This document shows, piece by piece, positions 1 to 5,067 of a stretch of DNA of 5,445 nucleotides. The notes under the pieces were generated by a model, which was not told where the DNA came from, made no database searches, and was given only the letters and a program-made list of their open reading frames with translations. Every line of letters starts with the position of its first letter. Position 1 is the first letter of the stretch. A program made the position numbers and the translations under genes. The DNA comes from Candidatus Latescibacterota bacterium (GTDB taxonomy: Bacteria > JAAXHH01 > JABIQT01): NCBI GenBank assembly GCA_018667995.1, contig JABIQT010000082.1, forward strand, positions 1 to 5,445, in the 5' to 3' direction.

Positions 1-82
1 CGGCGATCTCAATGGCGGGGGCAACACATTGATCCGTCTCAAGACGACTAACGGTTCTATCTTCTTAAAAGAGGTTTTCTAG
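1..82 (+). CDS. C-terminal end of a DUF4097-like beta-repeat protein (partial)
   Basis: Reading from base 2, an open frame gives 26 residues and stops at TAG 80-82; the 5' part lies outside the window. The visible tail has GDLNGGGNTLIRLKTTNGSI followed by FLKEVF. The pattern 'GGGNxLxLxTTNGSIxLxx' at the extreme C-terminus is what I associate with DUF4097-type putative adhesins, right-handed beta-repeat proteins that are usually exported and often end exactly like this. That is family recognition from a short tail only. Function is unknown. It lies on the same strand as the glycine-repeat protein 106 bp downstream, so the two could be co-transcribed, although a strong hairpin separates them. 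Any coding sequence with an NGS-rich beta-helical end could look similar. Confidence 0.65.
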   Translation, partial: GDLNGGGNTLIRLKTTNGSIFLKEVF

Positions 83-132
83 TTACCCGGGACCATTCAA
101 CGGGATAATCTGAGTATAGGTATTGCATGGTC

Positions 133-159
133 GTAGCCCGGTGGATCACACCGGGCTAC
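133..159. terminator. Perfect 11-bp hairpin between two plus-strand genes, possible terminator
   Basis: GTAGCCCGGTG (133-143) and CACCGGGCTAC (149-159) are perfect reverse complements around the 5-base loop GATCA. It sits 50 bp after the upstream stop codon, where a terminator would be expected. The downstream bases (TCGTGTTTATG) contain only a short T-run, and the other flank has none, so it is not a textbook rho-independent terminator on either strand. It could instead be a transcript-end stabiliser, a leaky attenuator within an operon, or one copy of a dispersed intergenic palindrome. The sequence shows the stem; the role is inferred. Confidence 0.6.
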
Positions 160-173
160 TCGTGTTTATGTAT

Positions 174-179
174 AGAGGG
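174..179 (+). promoter_or_regulatory. Shine-Dalgarno that fixes the start of the glycine-repeat protein
   Basis: AGAGGG lies 9 bases before the ATG at 189. An upstream in-frame ATG at 123 would make the hairpin at 133-159 part of the coding region and would put non-signal sequence ahead of the signal peptide, so 189 is preferred. The ATG at 168 has no comparable ribosome site. Confidence 0.55.
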
Positions 180-188
180 CAAAGCTCT

Positions 189-1388
189 ATGGCTACATGG
201 AGTATGACCGCTGTCGCGATTGCGCTACTGTTCCAGGTCGGAATCTGCTATGGCCAATCACTGGATCTCGCGGTTAGGGGATATGGATTGAGCATCGGAG
301 ACGCTCCCCGCACCAACGGACTGCGGATCAATTTTGTTGATGTACGCCTCAAGCATGTGAACGGCGTGAATTTATCTGTTTGGAGAACGCAACCATTTGT
401 ATTTGAGACTGCCACCGTCAATGGGCTGAACCTTGGTGTGGTGGGACCCCGTGCCGCTTATATCAATGGCGTTGGCATCGGGGTTTTGGAGGTGGTTGCG
501 AGATATCGATTTGCCGGACTGGCCATAGGCGGAATAGCTGCCTTCGGAGGGGAAGACATTTCCGGTGTGGCTTTGGGTGGTGTGGCGGCGGGAAGTGGTG
601 GTGTAACGAGAGGTCTTGTGATTGGCGGCCTTGCGGCCGGTTCAGGTCAGGGTCTACGGGGCGTGTCAGCGGGACTACTGGCCGCCGGCACAGGAGGAGA
701 TATAGTCGGTATCACAGTTGGTGGCCTGGCTTCAGGAGCGGGCGAGTCTGTTACCGGCATGTCTATCGGTGGTCTTGCGTCAGGATCAGGCGGATCCGTT
801 GATGGACTGATATTCGGTGGCATCGCGGCCGGAGCCGGGGGGGCATTGACAGGCATAGGACTTTCCGGGGCAGTCGTCGGCAGCGGAGGGGACGCATTGG
901 GGCTCTTTGTTGGTGGACTTGCTGTCGGGGCAGGTGGTTCGCTTTCTGGCATCTCTGCTTCGCTCGGGATCGTAGGAGCCGGAGGGGGACAATACGGAAT
1001 CGCCACGGCAGGATTGGCCGTGGCCGCCGGGAAATCCGCCACGGGCATCTTTACCGGAGGACTCGCCGTGGGCATCGGTGAAAATATGAAGGGAATTGGA
1101 CTTTCCCCAGGCGTAGTGGCTATCGGAGGACGTTTGACTGGTTTCGGCTTCGGCGGCGTGGCAGCTATGGCCAAAGAAGTTCACGGAGTATCGATTGGAG
1201 GATTCGTCAACGGTGCACATACGAATGGGGGATCATTTCATGTCTTCACAGAAACGACCCGCGGTGCTCAGATAGGACTGTTTAATTTCACCAGGGACTT
1301 GAAGGGAATTCAATTAGGTCTATTGAACTATGTCGGCAACAACCCGAGGTGGGCGCGACTTCTCCCAATTTTTAACGCTCGGTTCTGA
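189..1388 (+). CDS. Exported protein with fourteen 16-residue glycine-rich repeats (LA_2272-like surface repeat protein)
   Basis: 399 residues from the ATG at 189. Residues 1-23 look like a signal peptide: a hydrophobic run TAVAIALLFQVGIC, then YGQ, with likely cleavage near Q23. Residues 43-65 (NGLRINF...VNGVNLSVW) form a non-repetitive cap. Residues 110-332 are fourteen tandem units, thirteen of exactly 16 residues and the last of 15, with consensus GLxIGGLAAGxGGxLx. Two GxxxGLxN units follow (GAQIGLFN 359-366, GIQLGLLN 373-380), then the tail GNNPRWARLLPIFNARF. The GxxxGLxN units and the tail are reminiscent of proteins annotated as LA_2272-family surface repeat proteins, which is recognition, not a search result. 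The alternating hydrophobic/glycine pattern suggests stacked beta-strands (beta-solenoid or barrel-like), so an outer-membrane or surface location is inferred. No catalytic motif is visible. The stop codon TGA is one base from the stop of the convergent ctaA. Confidence 0.85.
   Translation: MATWSMTAVAIALLFQVGICYGQSLDLAVRGYGLSIGDAPRTNGLRINFVDVRLKHVNGVNLSVWRTQPFVFETATVNGLNLGVVGPRAAYINGVGIGVLEVVARYRFAGLAIGGIAAFGGEDISGVALGGVAAGSGGVTRGLVIGGLAAGSGQGLRGVSAGLLAAGTGGDIVGITVGGLASGAGESVTGMSIGGLASGSGGSVDGLIFGGIAAGAGGALTGIGLSGAVVGSGGDALGLFVGGLAVGAGGSLSGISASLGIVGAGGGQYGIATAGLAVAAGKSATGIFTGGLAVGIGENMKGIGLSPGVVAIGGRLTGFGFGGVAAMAKEVHGVSIGGFVNGAHTNGGSFHVFTETTRGAQIGLFNFTRDLKGIQLGLLNYVGNNPRWARLLPIFNARF
516..1184 (+). 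repeat. Tandem 48-bp coding repeat array, 14 units, diverged at DNA level
   Basis: The protein period of 16 residues (unit starts at G110, G126, G142 and so on to G318) corresponds to a 48-bp DNA period. Neighbouring units use different synonymous codons: the GGLAAG/GGLASG segments are spelled differently in almost every copy. No two units are near-identical at DNA level, which indicates old duplication with selection on the protein rather than recent slippage. Units at residues 222-237, 254-269 and 302-317 break the GG core (LSGAVVG, ASLGIVG, LSPGVVA), so every-second-unit variation appears in the second half of the array. Confidence 0.85.
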
Positions 1389-1389
1389 T

Positions 1390-2334
1390 TTATGTGGCAT
1401 GCTGCGTTCGATCTCGCGTGAGTAATATCACGTAAAATTGCGTACAAATCAGGAACGTAGCAATGACCAGATGTAGCACTTGTGCTGATTTTGGTAATCC
1501 GCCGTACGCAAGAATGATCCCCAGTATCATCTGTCCCATGATTCCCATGAGTATCCAATAGCCCAGGCGCCGCAACAGACCTGCGATGCTGTTCAATCGC
1601 ATAAACCGAAACAGGAAGACACCGGCAACCAGGACCAACCACGATGATGCTCTGTGGATATGATCAACCATTCCTGCATTGGCGAGCCATTCTGATCGCG
1701 CCAGGCCTCCCGGATCCTTGATAAAAGGGTCCACGGCCTCTCTAACCTGGGTGCCCAATATCAACTGCGCGAATGTGAGCACAAGTAGCGCCATGGCGAT
1801 TCTAGTGAACGGTCCTCGAACACCTTCGGAAAGGGTAATGTCCACATCTGTTTTCGTGGCTTCATGAGTAGTGAATATCAGCAGACCTACCAGGACAAGC
1901 GCCAGAACCATATGCAGCGTGATAATACCCGGCACGAGTCCTGACTGCACGACTTGGCCGCCTAACCATCCCTGAAATCCAACCAGCAGCACGCTGAGTA
2001 ACGAACAGCGAAAGATCACAGCTTGGGTCGCACGATATCTGATCGACCGCAGGAAGGTTGCGAAGACCAGAAATCCGATCGCGACACCCACCATGCGGTT
2101 TATGTACTCTATCCACATCTTTGTGGGATTGAATTCCGCAAGATCGAAGCCTTTCTCGGCTATGTACGCCATATCGAGATCATCTACGCTTGAAGGCGGC
2201 AACCAGCACCCCCAGCACAAGGGCCAGTCCGGACACCCTAGACCGGCGCCTGCAACGCGGACCAGGCTGCCAACGGTGATCAGAATGATCACGGCAACCA
2301 ACGTGGTTATTGCCGTTTTCTGGTAGGCATTCAT
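1390..2334 (-). CDS. ctaA: Haem A synthase, COX15/CtaA family
   Basis: Converts haem O to haem A for aa3-type cytochrome oxidase; integral to the cytoplasmic membrane. From the ATG at 2334 it has 314 residues and about eight hydrophobic segments, matching the family. Typical motifs are GAGLGCPDWPLC (residues 29-40, with the C34/C40 pair in the first outer loop), IEYINR (75-80), LHMVLA (140-145), DHIHRASSW (224-232) and VLHLV (286-290). The expected haem-ligand His of 'EYxHR' is Asn79 here; the other three ligand positions are His (141, 225/227, 288). A GTG at 2367 would give 11 more residues and a 4-bp GTGA overlap with the creatininase stop. No clear Shine-Dalgarno supports either start. I prefer 2334 because MNAYQKTA lies directly before the first membrane helix, as in homologues. 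It is the last gene of the minus-strand series and has no cta/cox neighbours in view. Confidence 0.92.
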   Translation of the reverse strand: MNAYQKTAITTLVAVIILITVGSLVRVAGAGLGCPDWPLCWGCWLPPSSVDDLDMAYIAEKGFDLAEFNPTKMWIEYINRMVGVAIGFLVFATFLRSIRYRATQAVIFRCSLLSVLLVGFQGWLGGQVVQSGLVPGIITLHMVLALVLVGLLIFTTHEATKTDVDITLSEGVRGPFTRIAMALLVLTFAQLILGTQVREAVDPFIKDPGGLARSEWLANAGMVDHIHRASSWLVLVAGVFLFRFMRLNSIAGLLRRLGYWILMGIMGQMILGIILAYGGLPKSAQVLHLVIATFLICTQFYVILLTRDRTQHAT

Positions 2335-2363
2335 AGGGGCGTTACTTGATTCCCTAGACTGCG

Positions 2364-3179
2364 TCACCAACGGATCTGACTTTGGACCGGTCCGGTATGC
2401 TGATCAGAGCGCTGTTCAATGGGCCATTCTTTGATATCATCGACCAGCTCCAGCAAACCCTCAACGGCTGCGTTAAATATGATTGCGCCCTTCTCGGCCG
2501 TACCCTTGGTTGGATCGCCGTGAACACCCAACTGGGTCCAACGTCCCCAGAAATCATTGAACCGTACATTGGTTGTGCTGTCGGACGTCACGTGTTTACC
2601 GATCCTATCCTTTCCTTCCTCCGCATATTCCATTTTCACACGATCACCAGCCAAGTGCAGATACAGAGACGTTTCAAATTCATCCGCATGCGCCATCACG
2701 TCCGACTCCTTGATCTCCTCAAAGGCGTCCATCAGAAACGTGAAGTAGTTTGAAGCAAAGCACAATGATTGAGTTGCCAGCACTGTCTTGCGTGCGATCA
2801 GGTCCACCAGCGGAGCGTTAGAACCGTGGCCATTCACCAGAAGGATCTTCTCGAAACCGTGATAAGCCACGCTCTTGGTGATATTTAGGCAGAACGCAAT
2901 AAAGACCTCCGGCTCGATGTGGATGGTACCGGGAAAGTCAATATGATGCATGTTCAGCCCGTAGGATATCGGCGGCAGAACAAGGATTTTATCGGGTGCC
3001 CTGCGACCGACCTCCAGACATACGGATTCTGCGAGAAAGACATCTGTATCAAGAGGCAGATGTCTTCCGTGCTGCTCTGTGGATCCCGTGGGCAACAGCA
3101 CGACCTTTTGCATGGCAATGGCTTCATTCATCTCCGCCCATGTCAGACGGTTATAGCGGTATTCATCTCGCACGCTCAT
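2364..3179 (-). CDS. Creatininase-family metallo-amidohydrolase
   Basis: 271 residues, the usual length for the creatininase family, which hydrolyses C-N bonds of cyclic or linear amides (creatinine, formamidopyrimidines, mycofactocin precursor) with a dinuclear metal centre. Visible motifs are LPTGSTEQHGRHLPLDTD (residues 29-46), giving metal ligands E35, H37 and D46; NGHGSN (116-121) with H118; and HADEFETS (164-171), with E167 as the likely remaining ligand. The last motif is more often HAGExETS, so D166 replaces a Gly. There is no signal peptide, so it is cytoplasmic. The start is well supported: AAGGAG at 3186-3191 sits 6 bases before the ATG. The preceding PhyH-like gene ends 31 bp upstream and ctaA follows with overlap or near-contact, so co-transcription is likely. 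The substrate cannot be told from sequence; creatinine itself is not implied. Confidence 0.9.
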   Translation of the reverse strand: MSVRDEYRYNRLTWAEMNEAIAMQKVVLLPTGSTEQHGRHLPLDTDVFLAESVCLEVGRRAPDKILVLPPISYGLNMHHIDFPGTIHIEPEVFIAFCLNITKSVAYHGFEKILLVNGHGSNAPLVDLIARKTVLATQSLCFASNYFTFLMDAFEEIKESDVMAHADEFETSLYLHLAGDRVKMEYAEEGKDRIGKHVTSDSTTNVRFNDFWGRWTQLGVHGDPTKGTAEKGAIIFNAAVEGLLELVDDIKEWPIEQRSDQHTGPVQSQIRW

Positions 3180-3210
3180 ATGATGCTCCTTCTATGACTA
3201 CCGGTCCGGA

Positions 3211-3969
3211 TTATTTGGTGGCGGGGAAATTCAGTGGCTTGCGACCACCGACACTCGGCGGTCGCAGCAGATCCCTCTGCAAATCGTTCTGTGTGATTGG
3301 TAGATAACGCTCCTGGCCAGATGCCTCGGACCAGGCAGAATGCCCAGGAGAGTATTTGTAGAGCAGTGACCGTCGCCGACCGTCTGAGGTCCACGTATTC
3401 GTCCCATGCACCAGTGCCTCCGTGAAAATTAGCATATCTCCAGCCTTCAAGGAAGGATTGGTTACCAAAGGTGAATCCACAGGCGGCTTGTGACGAACTC
3501 CCATATTTGACTTGTGACTTCCAGGAACGGCAATGAATCCTCCATCACCCGGATTGACGTCCTCAAGAGCGTACATGACAACGATGAGTCCATTGTACAT
3601 CTTTCCGTCGATCCACTGGTACTCGTGCTCACCGTTATCCTGGCGTGGGCCTCCATGAAGATTCGGCTTGGTTTTGCCTTTGCTGACGGAGGTGTTGTCC
3701 ATCTGCAGGCCATAGTGATGATCCAAGCGTAGCCAGTCTCCGATCATGTGACGGATAATACCCAATGTCCTTGGATGCGCCATGAGATCCATGAAACAGG
3801 CATCAATATCCAAAAATGAGAAACTGTGGCTATAGTCCTTGCCGTCCTGGACGATTTTATCGTCTATCAATGAATTCATACGGGAGACATCATCTCTGCC
3901 GATCAAATCACGGTAGACGATAATTCCATTCAGATCGAACTCATAAATCTCTGCGTCGGTCATTCCCAT
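3211..3969 (-). CDS. Phytanoyl-CoA dioxygenase (PhyH)-like protein with an HGG iron motif
   Basis: 252 residues with the double-stranded beta-helix signatures of PhyH-type Fe(II)/2-oxoglutarate enzymes. These are NLHGGPR (103-109) in place of the usual HxD strand, ALEDVNPGDGGFIAVPGSHKSN (134-155), the distal histidine in ALVHGTN (185-191, H188), and RRRSLLYKY (198-206), where an Arg should bind the 2-oxoglutarate carboxylate. The first iron motif is H105-G106-G107, lacking the Asp/Glu; I recall this HGG in related bacterial PhyH proteins but could not check. The reaction could be hydroxylation, demethylation or, given HxG, halogenation; the substrate is unknown. The ATG at 3969 is chosen because GGGAG lies 8 bases upstream; the alternative ATG at 3963 is less well spaced. 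No signal peptide. It lies 85 bp after the other PhyH gene and 31 bp before the creatininase gene, so one operon is probable. Confidence 0.9.
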   Translation of the reverse strand: MGMTDAEIYEFDLNGIIVYRDLIGRDDVSRMNSLIDDKIVQDGKDYSHSFSFLDIDACFMDLMAHPRTLGIIRHMIGDWLRLDHHYGLQMDNTSVSKGKTKPNLHGGPRQDNGEHEYQWIDGKMYNGLIVVMYALEDVNPGDGGFIAVPGSHKSNMGVRHKPPVDSPLVTNPSLKAGDMLIFTEALVHGTNTWTSDGRRRSLLYKYSPGHSAWSEASGQERYLPITQNDLQRDLLRPPSVGGRKPLNFPATK

Positions 3970-4054
3970 CTCAGCTTCTCCCTGTTTCTCGTTGTAGTCA
4001 CTTCTGTCCGCCCGCCTGTCCGACGGCCTCTCTCCAGAGATGTTCGATTTGATT

Positions 4055-4915
4055 CTATCTCTTTACCCAATCTTCAAGAGGCACGTCGCCTTCTTGAGGT
4101 CGCCAGAATCTGTTGGCGGGATGGGCGAGATCATCCCCTTCATAGTTCGTATCCCCCGTACCCAACTCTCCGAGCAATTGCCGCTGAATCGGGGTACATT
4201 TCGCCAGCAGATCCCGTGGTTGATGCATATAGTCGGAGGGCCGGATCCAGCGATGCGTGTACCCATAGTAAAGGCACTTGCGGGTACGTGTAGACAGGTT
4301 GGGTGTCAAACAATGCCAAAGAGCCGTCCGCCAGATCATCGCTGTCCCGGGTTTGACATTGACCTCAAATATATCCTCTGGGTTAATCTGAAAACTCGGG
4401 TCGTGAATCAAGTCAGGAGAAAGCCGGTGACTTCCTTTTACTACGCAGATGCCACCGCTGTTATGCTCAGTGAGATCAGTGAGGTAATGGCCTACCTTGA
4501 TTTCCATAAATGGTACGGCCCCGTTGGTAATCGGATAGCCAAAATTGGGGCCGTCTGAGTGCCACGGAAAGAAGCTGCCCGGCGCCCCCAAATCCCCTGT
4601 GGCCGCTGCGGCTTGCATGGGCGGCCTTACATCCAGATGAGACGTTCTTATCTGGATATTGCATCCAATGAGGTCAACGACAAGCGGCAATAAATCGGGA
4701 TGGTCGACGAGTTTGAAGAACTCCTCATGATGAGCCAGGGCATTCCGGACCTGGAATGCCTCATCTGGACCTACCCATTGCGCGCCCCGAAAACAAGCAT
4801 CCACTTCGTCACATGCTGACAGGATCCGTGAGACTGAATCCTGGGCGAGTGCGTCCTCAATCAAAAAAAAGCCATCCGTATCAAACTGTCGTTGCTGTTC
4901 GTTTGTTACCGCCAT
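4055..4915 (-). CDS. Phytanoyl-CoA dioxygenase (PhyH) family Fe(II)/2-oxoglutarate oxygenase
   Basis: 286 residues, typical for bacterial PhyH proteins. The N-terminus (QFDTDGFFLIEDAL, 10-23) is the family opening. PWHSDGPNFG (117-126) carries the HxD pair H119/D121, SGGICVVKGSHRLSP (153-167) is the family loop, and TALWHCLTPN (197-206) has the distal iron ligand H201. R210 or R212 in STRTRKCLYYGY (208-219) is the likely 2-oxoglutarate-binding Arg. The triad is complete, so the protein should be an active oxygenase, probably hydroxylating a small organic molecule; the substrate is unknown. An in-frame stop at 4922-4924 excludes a longer N-terminus, so the ATG at 4915 is the only reasonable start; AAGG lies about 9 bases upstream. 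The coding strand has TTTTTTTTG (8 T) at residues 16-18. It is only distantly similar to the second PhyH gene, so it is not a recent duplicate. Confidence 0.93.
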   Translation of the reverse strand: MAVTNEQQRQFDTDGFFLIEDALAQDSVSRILSACDEVDACFRGAQWVGPDEAFQVRNALAHHEEFFKLVDHPDLLPLVVDLIGCNIQIRTSHLDVRPPMQAAAATGDLGAPGSFFPWHSDGPNFGYPITNGAVPFMEIKVGHYLTDLTEHNSGGICVVKGSHRLSPDLIHDPSFQINPEDIFEVNVKPGTAMIWRTALWHCLTPNLSTRTRKCLYYGYTHRWIRPSDYMHQPRDLLAKCTPIQRQLLGELGTGDTNYEGDDLAHPANRFWRPQEGDVPLEDWVKR

Positions 4916-4983
4916 GAACTCTTACCTTGTTGGTGCCCTTGGACACGCGACATAAGCTGTAGGCTTGGCATAGCGCGAACCAT
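4906..4983 (-). CDS. Possible 25-residue leader ORF overlapping the dioxygenase start
   Basis: An ATG at 4983 is preceded by AGGAGG (4993-4998) at 9 bases, the strongest Shine-Dalgarno in this window. The frame runs 25 codons (starting MVRAMPSLQL) to TAA at 4906-4908, 5-7 bases past the ATG of the PhyH gene (4915), which lies in another frame. Termination of this frame next to that start would allow translational coupling. The peptide is basic, with no hydrophobic segment and no run of one amino acid, so it is not an evident attenuator. I do not recognise it. The ribosome site and frame are seen; expression is inferred, and a chance ORF cannot be excluded. Confidence 0.3.
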   Translation of the reverse strand: MVRAMPSLQLMSRVQGHQQGKSSWR

Positions 4984-4992
4984 GTTCAGCTT

Positions 4993-4998
4993 CCTCCT
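4993..4998 (-). promoter_or_regulatory. Consensus Shine-Dalgarno AGGAGG without an annotated long gene
   Basis: AGGAGG on the minus strand, 9 bases before the ATG at 4983 and about 78 bases before the PhyH ATG at 4915. It is too far from the PhyH start to serve it directly, so it either serves the short leader ORF or is fortuitous. Confidence 0.4.
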
Positions 4999-5067
4999 GC
5001 TGAGCCTGATCATATGTACGTCGTTATCTGAACGGGGTATTCTATTGGATCGTCAGATGTGCTGACA

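Noticed and set aside
86-120. GATAAT (about 104-109) as a -10 box for the glycine-repeat gene
   Set aside because: No convincing -35 at the right distance, and it would place the hairpin in the leader; not enough for a promoter call.
123-188. Longer N-terminus for the glycine-repeat protein from the ATG at 123
   Set aside because: It would translate the 11-bp hairpin and bury the signal peptide; the ATG at 189 has the AGAGGG ribosome site and starts directly at a signal peptide.
647-1174. Long minus-strand open frame rich in Pro and Ala opposite the glycine-repeat gene
   Set aside because: It is the antisense image of Gly/Ala-rich codons (GGN read backwards gives Pro), so its length follows from the repeat composition; it has no independent support.
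2384-2395. Palindrome GGACCGGTCC and a shared 10-mer ACCGGTCCGG also found at 3200-3209
   Set aside because: One copy is inside the creatininase coding region and the other in a 31-bp gap; two copies of a GC-rich 10-mer are not enough to call a site.
4004-4022. Direct repeat CTGTCCG twice, 12 bases apart, in the gap between the two dioxygenase genes
   Set aside because: Seven bases with one turn of spacing could be an operator, but a pair this short is expected by chance and no promoter is seen nearby.
4040-4558. 172-codon plus-strand open frame opposite the first dioxygenase gene
   Set aside because: It is fully antisense to a clear PhyH gene with intact motifs, and its translation resembles no family I know.
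4863-4870. Run of eight A (eight T on the coding strand) near the start of the first dioxygenase gene, considered as a slippage or frameshift site
   Set aside because: The frame is intact through it and encodes the family-typical DGFFLI, so there is no sign of a frameshift.
5052-5066. Hairpin GTCAG/CTGAC just after the enolase-superfamily stop codon
   Set aside because: The stem is only 5 bp with no T-tract; too weak to call a terminator.
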